The notes under the pieces were generated by a model. It made no database searches. It was not told the DNA's origin and saw nothing but the letters and a program-made list of their open reading frames with translations. DNA of 64,000 bases from Acidobacteriota bacterium (GTDB taxonomy: Bacteria > Acidobacteriota > Terriglobia > Terriglobales > Acidobacteriaceae), in contig JARLGJ010000048.1 of NCBI GenBank assembly GCA_031296105.1, positions 1 through 64,000 of the forward strand. The letters are read 5' to 3'. Position 1 is the first letter of the stretch, and every line of letters starts with the position of its first letter. Both the position numbers and the translations under genes were made by a program. Of the stretch, positions 43,764-54,864 are shown piece after piece.

Positions 43764-43921
43764 TGTCAGGGCACGACTTCAGTCGTGCCACCAGGCGAGT
43801 GCGAAACGTCGCGGCTTCAGCCGCCGAGGGGACGTCGCAAGAACAAAAAAGCGCACCCTCCGTGGCTGAAGCCACTGAGTATAGGCTGCTCTTTCGGCAC
43901 GGCTGAAGCCGTGCCCTGACA
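43764..43921. repeat. MITE/BIME-like element with 26-base inverted ends
   Basis: Both ends carry the same 26-base hairpin unit in opposite orientation (TGTCAGGGCACG...CGTGCC at 43764-43789 and GGCACG...CGTGCCCTGACA at 43896-43921). Inside are GCGGCTTCAGCCGC (43811-43824) and GTGGCTGAAGCCAC (43862-43875). No frame of note. 43922-44048 shows nothing further. Confidence 0.8.
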
Positions 43922-44048
43922 AAACCATCTCAGATTCACGTTTTCCCGCAGCCTGAGATTCCGCCTGACAAAGCAACTTTCCATCTAGTTATTCCCGTGA
44001 CATGTTCGGTCTCCGTGGAATAGATCTCGCGACCTGTTCAGTGCTGCG

Positions 44049-44711
44049 CTACAAAATGTTGACCGCGCGCGCTGCGAGCAGTGCGAGCACCATCAGAGAG
44101 ACCAGCGACTGCACCATGCCGGCCAGCTTGGCCCAACGCGAGACGACGGGCGTATCGGTGGGAGAAAACGCCGTGCTGGTGTTGAACGACAGGTAGAGGT
44201 AATCGATGAAGCCGGGCAGCCACTGCGTGTTGGCGTCGCGGGCGAACTGCGGGAAGAAGAACGCGCCGTGGGCCATGGCTCCGGGCAGCTCGCGGCGCAT
44301 GGGACCGCCGGCGTCGAGCTTCCAGTACCAGAGGGCGAAGATGAGGATGTTGGCCATCCAGAGGGCGGCGGCCGAGCGCAGCAGCGCGGTGGGCGTTTCG
44401 CGATGCTGCGGGATGCCCTGGATGAGCAGCCCGAGAGAGGCGATCATGGCCACGGTAAGGATGACGTTGGCCACCAGGATGAGGCGGCGCACGATGTGGT
44501 GGAGTCCGCGGCTGTGAGAGACGGCAATGGGCACCATCAGGATGGAGACGATGGTCAGCGGCAGCCAGGCGGGACCAAGCAAAAGATGCCTGGGCAAGGC
44601 CAGCGAAATGGCGGCGGCGGCCAGCATGGCAATCAGCGCGGGCCAGCGGGGCTCGCGAAAGACATGATGCTTGAATGCTGGCTTCGCGGCACTGGGAGAG
44701 GCGGGCTTCAC
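44049..44711 (-). CDS. DUF1345 family membrane protein (220 aa)
   Basis: Inner-membrane protein with about five or six helices. The family segment DYLYLSFNTSTAFSPTDTPVVSRWAKLAGMVQSLVSLMVLALLAARAVNIL is intact; this part resembles an ion-channel pore helix with a TxTxFSPTD loop, though no transport role is established. GTG 44711 is preferred because the only other in-frame start upstream is a TTG 13 codons earlier with no ribosome site. It is a single gene flanked by repeats on both sides. Confidence 0.82.
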   Translation of the reverse strand: MKPASPSAAKPAFKHHVFREPRWPALIAMLAAAAISLALPRHLLLGPAWLPLTIVSILMVPIAVSHSRGLHHIVRRLILVANVILTVAMIASLGLLIQGIPQHRETPTALLRSAAALWMANILIFALWYWKLDAGGPMRRELPGAMAHGAFFFPQFARDANTQWLPGFIDYLYLSFNTSTAFSPTDTPVVSRWAKLAGMVQSLVSLMVLALLAARAVNIL

Positions 44712-45072
44712 ACGATTAGTGTAGCGGAAGGCGCAGGCATTGCGCGGCAAAGTTTGGTGAGAGGATGCGGCACGAGGGCACCTGTTCGAAAGCAGCGGAT
44801 GGACTTTGCGGCAGAAGTGACCTTAGCACGGGCGCGGCTATTTCTTATGAGCAGGGGGCCTTCACGGCCGTGCCGCGCGCAATGCGCACGACACGTTGTT
44901 CAGGATGACACCGCAGGAACAAGAACAAGAACAAAAGCACAGACAAAGGCAAAAACAACTACCCCACCCTGTCGCACATAAAGACATGCGACAAGGGTGG
45001 GGCAGCCAGGAGGGTGTCTGTTCAACCTCCAAAACTTCCGAAACCTTGGCAACTTCCGAAACCTCTTTCTCC
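44712..45072. repeat. Mosaic of dispersed repeats between DUF3617 and DUF1345 genes
   Basis: No gene seen. From about 44810 it repeats the series at 24.8-25.3 kb: GCAGAAGTGACC, TTCAGGATGACACC, a CAAGAACAAGAACAA-type A-rich stretch, a hairpin of CCCCACCCTGTCGCA and TGCGACAAGGGTGGGG (44963-44999), and reversed GGTTTCGGA units (45025-45066). Confidence 0.7.
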
Positions 45073-45576
45073 CTACTTCGTGGGCAAGGGCTTCACGCTG
45101 CCGCAGTCGGAGCCTTTATAGGCAGAAGTGGAATCCGAGGTCCACTCGACGTCCATGCCTTGCCCGCCGCGGCCGCCCATGGTTCCGGCAAAGTGAACGT
45201 GGGTTTTGCTGTGCGAGGCGTCGAGGACGGTGGTTTCAATGGTGGCCCGGCCGTTCATCGATCCAGCGCAGACCATCTCGGCCTTCATGCCGTTGGACGA
45301 TTTGCGGATGTTGACGATCTGGCAGTCGCGCTGCTCATTGACCGGGGCCCCGAACTTTTCGATCTGCTGCGGCGTCAGGCAGACCTGAGTGGTGTGCGCT
45401 CCTCCGCCGAAGGGCGAGTTGGGCATCTTCGACATGTCCGGCATGTTGGCGAAGGGCGACCTTTGAAAGGTCATGCTGGTGGTGGTTTCCCAGAGGCCGG
45501 GCTTGGCCATTTGGGCAAAGAGCGATGCGGCGAAGAGACAACAGCACAACAAAACTGCGGTGCGTGGGATACGCAT
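45073..45576 (-). CDS. DUF3617 family secreted protein (167 aa)
   Basis: A signal peptide (MRIPRTAVLLCCCLFAASLFAQ) precedes the family pattern PGLWETTTSMTF, TTQVCLTPQQIEKFG, CQIVNIRKSSNGMKAEMVC and a Gly/Met-rich end. Predicted periplasmic; function unknown in the whole family. Four cysteines in the mature part could form two disulfides. There is a 95-base gap to the uracil-DNA glycosylase gene, whose stop lies at 45704. Confidence 0.85.
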   Translation of the reverse strand: MRIPRTAVLLCCCLFAASLFAQMAKPGLWETTTSMTFQRSPFANMPDMSKMPNSPFGGGAHTTQVCLTPQQIEKFGAPVNEQRDCQIVNIRKSSNGMKAEMVCAGSMNGRATIETTVLDASHSKTHVHFAGTMGGRGGQGMDVEWTSDSTSAYKGSDCGSVKPLPTK

Positions 45577-45703
45577 GAACGTCCTCCGTGGTGCGCCAGA
45601 CTTTTGGGCCCGGGGGCGCGGCGCGAACAGGGTACGACAGGCGGCGGCGCAGGGGAAGGGGTTAGGGCAAAAGAATTATGCCGGGGTGCCAGGCGCCATC
45701 GCC

Positions 45704-46408
45704 TTAGATTCCTTCGGCCAGATCCCTGGCGCGCACAAAGACCTTCTCGAACATGGGCACCGTGAGCTTGCCGGTGGCGGTGTTCTGGTTGGACGGGTGG
45801 TAGCTGGCCAGGAGAGTAACGCCCGAGGGTAAAGCGAACTCGGCCAGGTGGGCGAACTTGTAATCCGCACGGCGCAGAAGGGGGCGTCCCTGGGTAGCGG
45901 CGTGGCGGTTCAAAGAGTCAAGGTAAGCATCAAAGGCGTACTTGCCTAGGGCGACGACGACCTTCAAATGCTTGAGCGCGGCGAACTCGCGGTCGGTAAA
46001 AGGGGAGCAGGCGGCCAGTTCACTGAGCAAGGGCTTGTTGTCCGGTGGAGCGCAGCGCACGGCGGCCGTGATCCACATGTCGTGCAGCTTCATGCCATCG
46101 TCGCGGCCGGTGGCCAGGGGCTGCGAGGCAAATCCCAGGCGGTGGAGGATGGGATACATGAAGTCTCCGGAGCGGTCTCCGGTGAAGGGACGGCCGGTGC
46201 GGTTGGAGCCGTGCGCGCCGGGGGCGAGGCCAAAGACCAGCACGCGGGCTGCGGGGTCTCCGAAGCCGGGCACGGGACGCGCCCAATATTCGCAGTCGCG
46301 GTAGGCGCGGCGCTTTTCGCGGCCAATGCGCTCGCGGTACTCCACCAGGCGGGGACAAAGGCGGCAGGCGGTAACTTCGGCATCCAGCAGCTTGAGGGCG
46401 GTGGGCAT
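45704..46408 (-). CDS. Uracil-DNA glycosylase, family 5 (UdgB-like, 234 aa)
   Basis: Removes uracil, and often other deaminated bases, from DNA. The iron-sulfur cysteines begin with ACRLCPRL and continue with RCAPPDNKPL...ELAAC. Motif A is FGLAPGAHGSNRTGRPFTGDRSG, where family 4 enzymes have GEAPG and a catalytic acid. Motif B is SYHPSNQNTATGKLT. The Gly-Leu-Ala-Pro form without the acid, and the HPSxxN loop, place it in family 5 rather than 4. Single gene. Confidence 0.9.
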   Translation of the reverse strand: MPTALKLLDAEVTACRLCPRLVEYRERIGREKRRAYRDCEYWARPVPGFGDPAARVLVFGLAPGAHGSNRTGRPFTGDRSGDFMYPILHRLGFASQPLATGRDDGMKLHDMWITAAVRCAPPDNKPLLSELAACSPFTDREFAALKHLKVVVALGKYAFDAYLDSLNRHAATQGRPLLRRADYKFAHLAEFALPSGVTLLASYHPSNQNTATGKLTVPMFEKVFVRARDLAEGI

Positions 46409-46608
46409 GAGGGTATGGTAGCGCGGGCGGCGAGACCCGGATACGGACTGTCCCGAAAGCAGGGCGAAGCGGCTGGAAACGGAGGACTTCGTTTGACCCG
46501 CGGCGGGCGGCTCTCATACACTGAATTGTTCGCGTTTTTCGCCTTGCCCGGCGGTGCCGGAGGGTGGAAGATCGCGCAGAATTTTCCTGAAAAGAATAGG
46601 CCAATCCT

Positions 46609-47913
46609 TTGACAACCAGCGATTTGACTCCGACTGACGTCCCTGCCGTTGAAATGAAGAAGAATCCCTGCGAGCGCGAAGTTGAGGTGGAAGTATCCGC
46701 CGAGACCGTTTCGCACGCCTGGAAGAGCGCACTTGAGCGCTACCAGAAGCATGCCAGCATCCCCGGCTTCCGCAAGGGCAAGGTTCCGTCCTCCATTGTG
46801 CTCTCCAAGTTTGAGCCGGAGCTGAGGTCCGAAGTGGTGGAGCAGCTTGCCCCCAGGGCCTTCCACGAAGAGGCCAAGAAACAGAACCTGACGCCGCTCG
46901 GCCAGCCGAAGATCGTGGAGCTGACGCTGGAAGAGGATCAGCCGCTGAAGTTCAAGGCCCGGTTCGAAGTGCTGCCGGAATTCACCGTGGACGGCTACAA
47001 GGACATTCACGTGGACGCCGAGACCTCTACCGTGGACGAAGCCGACGTGGAGAAGAGCCTGGAGCAGATGCGCGAGCAGAGCGTCACGTATGAAAACGTA
47101 GACGAGGATCGCGGCCTGGCCGACGGCGACTTTGCCTCGGCGGCCTTCAAGAGCACCAATCCCGACGGCACCGGCGAGCCGGTGGAGATGAACGACGTGT
47201 TGGTGGAGATCGGCGGACCGCAGACCATCACGGCTTTCACCGAGAACCTGCGCGGCGTAAAGCCCAGCGAGACCAAGAGCTTTGACGTGGCCTACCCCGA
47301 GGACACCGAGGACAAGCGCCTGGCGGGCAAGACGCTGCACTACGACGTGGAGATCAAGGGCATCAAGAAGAAGGTTGTGCCCGAACTGAACGACGACTGG
47401 GTCAAGGAACTGGGTCAGGACTCGATTCAGAGCCTGGACGACGTGCGCACGCGCATCCGCGAGGGTCTGGAGCGCGAAAAGAAGCACGAGGCCGAACACA
47501 AGCACAAGGAAGCCATTCTGAAGCAGTTGCTGGAAAAGTTCCCCTTCGACGTGCCGAACGTGCTGGTGGACGACGCCATTGACCACCGTCTGGAGCGCTC
47601 GCTGCGCCAGTTGATGGCGCAAGGCCTGCAGATGGAGATGCTGAAGCGCATGGACCTGAGTTCGCTGCGCGAAGGCCAGCGTGGACCGGCCGCCAACGAC
47701 GTGAGGGCCAACCTGCTGCTGGAAAAGATCGCCGACGCCGAAAAGATCGAGATCACGGACGAGGCCCTGGACAAGGAAATCACCGAGGCCGCGATGAGCG
47801 CCGGGCAGAACCCGGCGGCGCTGCGCAAGCAGATGGAAGAGCGCAACGGGCTGGAGGCTCTGCGCTCGCAACTGCGCTGCGACCACGCGCTGGAGCTGCT
47901 GGCAAAGCAATAG
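46609..47913 (+). CDS. tig: Trigger factor, ribosome-associated chaperone (434 aa)
   Basis: Binds the ribosome near the exit tunnel and folds new proteins. The ribosome-binding loop is GFRKGKVP (in HASIPGFRKGKVPSSIV). The central FKBP-like domain is divergent, and the C-terminal arms are helical (EREKKHEAEHKHKEAILKQLLEKFPFDVPNVLVDDAI). The start is uncertain: TTG 46609 gives a short head (TTSDLTPTDVPAVE) before an in-frame ATG at 46654; neither has a strong ribosome site. First gene of tig-clpP-clpX-lon. Confidence 0.95.
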   Translation: MTTSDLTPTDVPAVEMKKNPCEREVEVEVSAETVSHAWKSALERYQKHASIPGFRKGKVPSSIVLSKFEPELRSEVVEQLAPRAFHEEAKKQNLTPLGQPKIVELTLEEDQPLKFKARFEVLPEFTVDGYKDIHVDAETSTVDEADVEKSLEQMREQSVTYENVDEDRGLADGDFASAAFKSTNPDGTGEPVEMNDVLVEIGGPQTITAFTENLRGVKPSETKSFDVAYPEDTEDKRLAGKTLHYDVEIKGIKKKVVPELNDDWVKELGQDSIQSLDDVRTRIREGLEREKKHEAEHKHKEAILKQLLEKFPFDVPNVLVDDAIDHRLERSLRQLMAQGLQMEMLKRMDLSSLREGQRGPAANDVRANLLLEKIADAEKIEITDEALDKEITEAAMSAGQNPAALRKQMEERNGLEALRSQLRCDHALELLAKQ

Positions 47914-47921
47914 TATTTTCC

Positions 47922-47954
47922 GCGGAAGCGGCCGGCCACGCCTGCCGCTTCCGC
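47922..47954 (+). other. Stable hairpin between tig and clpP
   Basis: Perfect ten-base stem GCGGAAGCGG / CCGCTTCCGC, 13-base loop, no T-run. It begins eight bases after the tig stop. It may limit read-through or protect the tig mRNA end, so clpP expression can differ from tig. Confidence 0.5.
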
Positions 47955-48061
47955 AAGTAAAAGAAATTGAATGGATGCCGCCCGCATGGGGCATCGAATG
48001 AGCATTGGCAGAGATGACAGCAAGCCGGGCGAAGTTGGTCCGGGAAGGAGCCGGTGAAAAC

Positions 48062-48652
48062 ATGCTTGTGCCCATGGTGATCGAGCAGACGAGCAGAGGA
48101 GAGCGGGCGTACGACATCTACTCGCGTCTGCTGCGCGACAACATCATTTTCCTGGGAACGCCGATCGACGACAACGTGGCGAACCTGATCATCGCCCAGA
48201 TGCTATTCCTGTCGGCGGAAGACCCGGAAAAAGACATTTCCTTATATATCAACTCGCCGGGCGGCTCGATTACGGCCGGCATGGCGATTTACGACACCAT
48301 GCAGTTCATCCGCAATGATGTGGTCACCATTTGCATTGGCCAGGCGGCGTCCATGGGCGCCATGCTGCTGGCGGCCGGCGCGGCGGGCAAGCGTTATGCG
48401 CTGCCCACGTCGCGCATCCTGATCCACCAGCCGCTGATCATGGGCGGCGGCATCAGCGGACAGGCCACGGACATCGACATTCACGCCCGCGAGATTCTGC
48501 GTATGCGCGAGCTGATGAACCAGTTGATGTCCAAGCACACCGGCCAGGTGCTGGATAAGGTCGAACGCGATACCGAGCGCGATTTCATCATGAACGCGCC
48601 GCAGGCCAAGGAATACGGCATCGTGGACGACATCATCTATAAGCACAAGTAA
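48062..48652 (+). CDS. clpP: ATP-dependent Clp protease proteolytic subunit (196 aa)
   Basis: Serine protease chamber that works with ClpX. The catalytic Ser lies in [14 protein letters not shown], the His in ILIHQPL and the Asp follows in the [18 protein letters not shown] region. N-terminal processing region [23 protein letters not shown] is standard. ATG 48062 is chosen because the protein then has the usual length and AAGGAGC lies upstream; an in-frame TTG at 48005 would add 19 residues. Confidence 0.96.
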   Translation: MLVPMVIEQTSRGERAYDIYSRLLRDNIIFLGTPIDDNVANLIIAQMLFLSAEDPEKDISLYINSPGGSITAGMAIYDTMQFIRNDVVTICIGQAASMGAMLLAAGAAGKRYALPTSRILIHQPLIMGGGISGQATDIDIHAREILRMRELMNQLMSKHTGQVLDKVERDTERDFIMNAPQAKEYGIVDDIIYKHK

Positions 48653-48685
48653 TTGAAGTGCTGGACGTAACGTGACGAAAGGCAT

Positions 48686-48705
48686 GGCAGGGGTGACACC
48701 CTGCC
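48686..48705 (+). terminator. Weak terminator-like hairpin between clpP and clpX
   Basis: Stem GGCAGGG / CCCTGCC followed by CTTTACG. The T-tract is short, so partial termination at best. The remaining gap to clpX holds GC-rich inverted segments near 48744-48776 but no gene. Confidence 0.4.
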
Positions 48706-48890
48706 CTTTACGCCTTGCACGAAACGGCGCACAATACCGGTCTTAGGGTCGCGGTACGGGCCGGGCACGGCCCCACCCGTACGGATCCGGCTCTTTTTCG
48801 CGGCGGAGGGCAGGCTCTCCGGAGCCGGCCCCTGAAGCCAGGGCCAGCAAGATATTTCCGGGTATCCGGATGCTATGTCAGGAGTTTTCA

Positions 48891-50168
<1,278 letters not shown>

Positions 50169-50189
50169 ACCGGACAACAACCTTTTCCC

Positions 50190-50220
50190 AAACGCCCAGC
50201 CTGCAAAGCTGGGCGTTTGT
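50190..50220 (+). terminator. Terminator-like hairpin after clpX
   Basis: Perfect stem AACGCCCAGC / GCTGGGCGTT (50191-50200 with 50208-50217) with only TTTGTG after it; a longer T7 stretch follows at 50231. Confidence 0.7.
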
Positions 50221-50556
50221 GCCAATATGGTTTTTTTGATTATTACCATCTGCGAGATTGCGTCTTCTGCTTAATTTGCCGGGCCGCAGAGACGTTACAT
50301 TGAACAGAGCGGCGCCGTGGCGACAAGCCTGCTTGGGGCGCCGCCGCCCCGGAGAAGCCGTTCCGGGGACAGGCGCGGGCCGTCATGATCGCAGTTTCCG
50401 CGAGGACGATGCCCGCCATGCACTGCGGACCAAATAGGATTTAGCGATAGCGGCGGGGGTAGCTTTCCAGTCATTGCTTCTATTGCCGCTACTATACCGA
50501 TGTAGTACGCTCAACACACTGTAAGAAAGGTCCGGGGATGCGCCAGGAGGCGGGGC
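50221..50556. other. Intergenic region upstream of lon
   Basis: No gene seen. It contains a T-rich stretch (50231-50245), a GC-rich inverted segment around GGGGCGCCGCCGCCCC (50336-50351) and the lon leader with GGAGGCGG before the GTG. A possible promoter TTGCCG (50485-50490) is weak at -10. I see no CIRCE or clear heat-shock promoter. Confidence 0.45.
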
Positions 50557-52989
50557 GTGGAACCGGAAGGGGGACTGGGGCCAGTGAGCCTGCCAAAGGA
50601 AAAATTCGAGACACGCCGGCTGCCGTTGATGCCGATCCGCGATGTAGTGATCTTCCCTTTCATGATGACTCCGTTTGTAGTGGGACGCGAGTCGAGCGTG
50701 CGCGCGCTGGAAGAGGCGCTGGCGGGAGACAAGCGGATTTACCTGGCCACGCAGCACGATCCTGGCGTGGACGAGCCGAAGCCGGACGAGATTTACCAGG
50801 TGGGCTGCATTGTGAACATCGTGCAGAGCCTGAAGATGCCGGACGGCAACATCAAGGTCCTGGTGGAAGGCATTGAGCGCGCGCGCATTACGCAGGTGTC
50901 GGAGGCCGATGGCTTCTACACGGCGTCGGTGCGGATAAGCCGCACGCTGCCGGAGCTGACACCGCAACTGGAAGCGACGATGCAGAAGGTGTCGTCGCTC
51001 TTTGAGCAGTACGTGAAGCTCTGCCAGTCGCTGAACCAGGAGACGATTGCGGCCACGGTGCGTCTGGACGACGTGGGCCGTCTGAGCGATACGATCGCCG
51101 CCAACCTGCAACTCTCCATTGAGGAGAAGCAGGAGCTGCTGGAACTGTTCGACCCGGGCGAGCGCTTGAGCCGCGTCAGCGACGTGCTGGACATTGAGAT
51201 TGAAAAGCTGAACATGGACCGCACCATCCAGTCGCGGGTGAAGCGGCAGATGGAGCGGGCGCAGAAAGAGTACTACCTCAACGAGAAGATCAAGGCCATC
51301 CAGAAAGAGCTGGGGCGCGGCGAAAAGAGCGAGTTCGACGAGCTGAAGAAGAAGATCGACGCCGCCGGAATGCCGGCCGACGTGCTGGAAAAAGCCATCC
51401 AGGAGTTGAAGAAGCTGGAGGCCATGCCGCCAATGTCGGCCGAGAGCACGGTGAGCCGCAACTACCTGGAATGGCTGCTGGCGGTGCCGTGGAAGAAGAA
51501 GTCGAAGGAAATCCGCGACATTGATTTTGCCGAGAAGACGCTGAACGAGGATCACTACGGGCTGGAAAAGATCAAGGAGCGCATCCTGGAATTCCTGGCC
51601 GTGCGCCAGTTGGTGAAGAATCCCAAGGGTTCGATCCTGTGCCTGGTCGGACCTCCGGGCGTGGGCAAAACGTCACTGGGCATGAGCATTGCCAAGGCGA
51701 CGGGACGCAAGTTCGTGCGCATGTCGCTGGGCGGCGTGCGCGATGAAGCCGAGATACGCGGCCACCGCCGGACGTACATCGGCGCACAGCCGGGCCAGAT
51801 CATCCAGATGATGAAGAAGGCGGGCACGCGCAACCCGGTGTTCATGCTGGACGAAGTTGACAAGATGTCGAACGACTTCCGCGGCGATCCGTCTTCGGCG
51901 CTGCTGGAGGTGCTGGACCCCGAGCAGAACTTCATGTTCGTGGACCACTACATGGACGTGGAGTACGACCTGTCGCAGGTGTTCTTTATCGCCACGGCCA
52001 ACGTGCTGCACACCATTCCGGCGCCGCTGCAGGACCGCATGGAAGTGCTGCGGCTGCACGGTTACACCGAGCCGGAGAAGCTGGAGATTGCGCGGCAGTA
52101 CCTTTTGAAGAAGCAACTGGAGCAGGCGGGCCTGACGCCGGAGAACATTCAGTTCGAGGACGGCGCGGTGAAAGGCATCATCCGCAACTACACGCGCGAG
52201 GCCGGCGTGCGCAACCTGGAGCGCGAGATCGGCAACGTGTGCCGCAAGGTGTCGCGCTGCGTGGTGCGCGAAGGGGCACAGTACTCGTCCACTATTACGG
52301 CCGACAACCTCGCCGACTACCTTGGCGTGGCCAAGTTCCACGATATGGCGGCCAGCGAGAAGAGCGAGATCGGACTGGTGACCGGACTGGCGTGGACCGA
52401 GGTGGGCGGATGCATTCTGACCACCGAAGTGGCGATTGTAGACGGCAAGGGCAAGCTGACGCTGACCGGCAAGCTGGGCGACGTGATGCAGGAGTCGGCA
52501 CAGGCGGCGATGAGCTATTTGCGCTCGCGCTGGCAGCGGCTGGGCGTGCCGCGCGACTTCTATCGCAACGTGGATATTCACGTACATGTGCCGGAAGGCG
52601 CCATCCCCAAGGACGGCCCCTCGGCGGGCATTACCATTGCCACGGCGATTGCCAGCGCACTGAGCAAGATTCCGGTGCGGCGCGACATTTGCATGACCGG
52701 CGAGATCACGCTGCGCGGCAAGGTGCTGCCCATCGGCGGATTGAAGGAAAAGCTGCTGGCAGCGCACCGCGCGGGAATCATGGAAGCCGTGCTGCCGCAG
52801 GAAAATCAGCGCGACCTGGTCGAGTTGCCGGAGAACCTGCGTCAGGAGATGAAGCTGCACTTTGTGGACTCGATGGACGAAGTGCTGCACATCGCGCTGG
52901 AGGAACCGCTGCCCGATGCCGAGGTCAGCGGCGCGCTGACGGCGTTGCCTCCCGCGGCGGCGGAGACCGAGGCCGAAGCGCGGCAGTAA
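50557..52989 (+). CDS. lon: ATP-dependent protease Lon (810 aa)
   Basis: Homo-oligomeric AAA+ serine protease for damaged proteins. An N-terminal LON domain ([26 protein letters not shown]) precedes a coiled-coil part ([29 protein letters not shown]). Walker A is [19 protein letters not shown] and Walker [11 protein letters not shown]. The protease Ser sits in [19 protein letters not shown] and the Lys in [22 protein letters not shown]. It is LonA type with the usual length. GTG 50557 is preceded by GGAGGCGG. Confidence 0.98.
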   Translation: MEPEGGLGPVSLPKEKFETRRLPLMPIRDVVIFPFMMTPFVVGRESSVRALEEALAGDKRIYLATQHDPGVDEPKPDEIYQVGCIVNIVQSLKMPDGNIKVLVEGIERARITQVSEADGFYTASVRISRTLPELTPQLEATMQKVSSLFEQYVKLCQSLNQETIAATVRLDDVGRLSDTIAANLQLSIEEKQELLELFDPGERLSRVSDVLDIEIEKLNMDRTIQSRVKRQMERAQKEYYLNEKIKAIQKELGRGEKSEFDELKKKIDAAGMPADVLEKAIQELKKLEAMPPMSAESTVSRNYLEWLLAVPWKKKSKEIRDIDFAEKTLNEDHYGLEKIKERILEFLAVRQLVKNPKGSILCLVGPPGVGKTSLGMSIAKATGRKFVRMSLGGVRDEAEIRGHRRTYIGAQPGQIIQMMKKAGTRNPVFMLDEVDKMSNDFRGDPSSALLEVLDPEQNFMFVDHYMDVEYDLSQVFFIATANVLHTIPAPLQDRMEVLRLHGYTEPEKLEIARQYLLKKQLEQAGLTPENIQFEDGAVKGIIRNYTREAGVRNLEREIGNVCRKVSRCVVREGAQYSSTITADNLADYLGVAKFHDMAASEKSEIGLVTGLAWTEVGGCILTTEVAIVDGKGKLTLTGKLGDVMQESAQAAMSYLRSRWQRLGVPRDFYRNVDIHVHVPEGAIPKDGPSAGITIATAIASALSKIPVRRDICMTGEITLRGKVLPIGGLKEKLLAAHRAGIMEAVLPQENQRDLVELPENLRQEMKLHFVDSMDEVLHIALEEPLPDAEVSGALTALPPAAAETEAEARQ

Positions 52990-53006
52990 ATTCATCGCAA
53001 TGTAAC

Positions 53007-53040
53007 AAAAGCCCGGAGGCGAACCCTCCGGGCTTTTGTT
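53007..53040 (+). terminator. Rho-independent terminator after lon
   Basis: Stem AAAAGCCCGGAGG / CCTCCGGGCTTTT (53007-53019 with 53025-53037), then TGTTTG. Works in both directions by symmetry. From 53041 to 53276 I see only the leader of the next gene, with GAGGAAG before its ATG. Confidence 0.92.
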
Positions 53041-53276
53041 TGCAACTTCTACTCGCTGTGCTTCCCTTCTCTTCCCAGATTGAACAAGTGTCCGCGGGAC
53101 CGTCCGGCGGCGCGTCTTATCACCCGGGACAGCGTCATTCATCACAGCCGCCGCGCCGTGCGGAGAGGAAACTATCCTGTTCACACTGCTGGAGCAGTGC
53201 GAGCGCGGCTTACTACACGGCCTGATGCGTCAGGCAAATCTTTTCTATTTATCACTGTTCTTACGAGGAAGAAATT

Positions 53277-54809
53277 ATGTCGAAGATGAACCGTCGCACG
53301 ATGTTGAAGACGATGGCGATGAGCGCGGCCGCCGTGGGTGGCGGGCTGGCGCTGAATATGACAGCTCCCGGCACCGCGGAAGCGGAAATCAAGAAGCTGC
53401 CCGCAAAGTGGGACGAGACTTGGGACGTCATTGTGGTGGGTTCGGGCTTTGCCGGCTTGGCGGCCGCGGCTGAAGCCGCCGGCGCCGGAGCCAAAGTAGT
53501 GATCCTGGAAAAGATGCCGGTCTATGGCGGCAACTCAATCATCAACGGCGGCGAGTACAACAGTTGGGACGACGAGCTCCATCTGCGGCAGAAGCTGGGC
53601 CTGGGCGACGACAGCGCCGAGGTTCACCGGAAAGACACCATCAAGGGCGGCGACTTCTATGGCAGTCCGGAACTGGTAAAGATATTGACCGACAACGCCA
53701 CGCCGGCCCTGAACTGGATGATTGACGACGGCGGGCTGAAGCTGCGCGAGGTGGTGAACCGCACCGGCGGACACAGCAACTATCGCACGCACACCTGCGT
53801 GGAAGGCGTGGGCCGCGGCTACACCGAGGCGCTGAGGAAGATTGCCGAAAAGCGCGGCGCCAAGCTGGTGCTGAATACCTCGATCACCTGGATTTGGCGC
53901 CAGAACGCCGAGGCCGACAGCCCGGTGCTGGGCGTGGAAGTGAAGCGCGGCAAGAAGGTGCTGAACCTGAGGGCGACGCGCGCCCTGGTGCTGGCCTCCG
54001 GCGGCTTTAGCCGCGACGTAGCCATGCGCCAGATCTACAACCCGAGCCTGACCGCCGACTACAACTCGACGAACCATCCGGGCGCGACGGGCGAGACCGT
54101 GCGCTACGCACAGGCCGTTGGAGCGGAAGCCATCCACATGGCATTTATCCAGCTCTATCCTTACGCCGAACCGGAGACGGGACTGCTGGACGCACCGGCC
54201 GTGTATCCGTTCCGCGGACCGGGCTTTGGCATTGTCTATGTGAACAAGCAGGGCAAGCGCTTTGTGAACGAGATGGAACGCCGCGACGTGGTCTCCCGCG
54301 CGGAGATGGCCACCGGCATGAAGCCGACGTTCTCCATCTTTAACGAAAAGATGATTCTGCGCATGGGCACCAAGGAAGAAGTGGAAGCGGGCTTGGCACG
54401 CGGACGCTTTGTGAAAGCCGACTCCATTGCCGAGCTGGCCACCAAGCTGGGCGTTCCGCCGGAGAACCTGGAAGAGACCGTGAAGAAGCACAACCAGTAC
54501 ATGAAGGACGGCCACGATCCGGAGTTCAACCGCAGCTTTACCAAGGTGATGTTCCCGCTGGAGGAGGGCCCGTTCTACGGCATTGCGCAGTGGCCGGCCA
54601 TCCACCACACCATGGGCGGAGTGCGCATCAACAAGGAAGCGCAGGTGCTGGACATCTGGTCGAAGCCGATTCCGCGCTTCTACGCGGCGGGCGAGATCAC
54701 GGGCGGCATCCATGGCACCAACCGGCTGGGCGGCAACGCCACGCCGGACGCCACCGTCTTTGGACGCATTGCAGGCACAAATGCGGCCAAGGAAAAACCG
54801 CTGGCCTAA
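53277..54809 (+). CDS. Tat-exported FAD-dependent enoate reductase, flavocytochrome c flavoprotein family (510 aa)
   Basis: Periplasmic flavoprotein. A twin-arginine signal (NRRTMLK) leads to the FAD domain (VIVVGSGFAGLAAAAEAA) and the family's MPVYGGNSIINGGEYNS. Active-site features shared with Shewanella fumarate reductase Fcc3 are FVNEMERRD (E332, R336), IHHTMGGVRI (H444) and GGIHGTNRLGGNA (R483). By manual alignment, Y294 (FIQLYPY) replaces the substrate-binding His of Fcc3, and the Arg proton donor is not at its usual place (R362 is shifted by two). So the substrate is probably not fumarate; urocanate or another alpha,beta-unsaturated acid is possible. The haem domain is a separate protein encoded next. 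Confidence 0.87.
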   Translation: MSKMNRRTMLKTMAMSAAAVGGGLALNMTAPGTAEAEIKKLPAKWDETWDVIVVGSGFAGLAAAAEAAGAGAKVVILEKMPVYGGNSIINGGEYNSWDDELHLRQKLGLGDDSAEVHRKDTIKGGDFYGSPELVKILTDNATPALNWMIDDGGLKLREVVNRTGGHSNYRTHTCVEGVGRGYTEALRKIAEKRGAKLVLNTSITWIWRQNAEADSPVLGVEVKRGKKVLNLRATRALVLASGGFSRDVAMRQIYNPSLTADYNSTNHPGATGETVRYAQAVGAEAIHMAFIQLYPYAEPETGLLDAPAVYPFRGPGFGIVYVNKQGKRFVNEMERRDVVSRAEMATGMKPTFSIFNEKMILRMGTKEEVEAGLARGRFVKADSIAELATKLGVPPENLEETVKKHNQYMKDGHDPEFNRSFTKVMFPLEEGPFYGIAQWPAIHHTMGGVRINKEAQVLDIWSKPIPRFYAAGEITGGIHGTNRLGGNATPDATVFGRIAGTNAAKEKPLA

Positions 54810-54864
54810 CACCGGCAGGGGCCGGACACAAGCGTCCGGCCCTTCTTCGCTGCGAAGGATTTTT

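Noticed and set aside
46090-48117. Minus-strand frame of 675 codons across tig and the start of clpP
   Set aside because: Antisense shadow; tig and clpP on the plus strand carry clear motifs.
50221-50556. Heat-shock promoter or CIRCE element before lon
   Set aside because: No TTAGCACTC inverted repeat and no convincing -35/-10 pair found.
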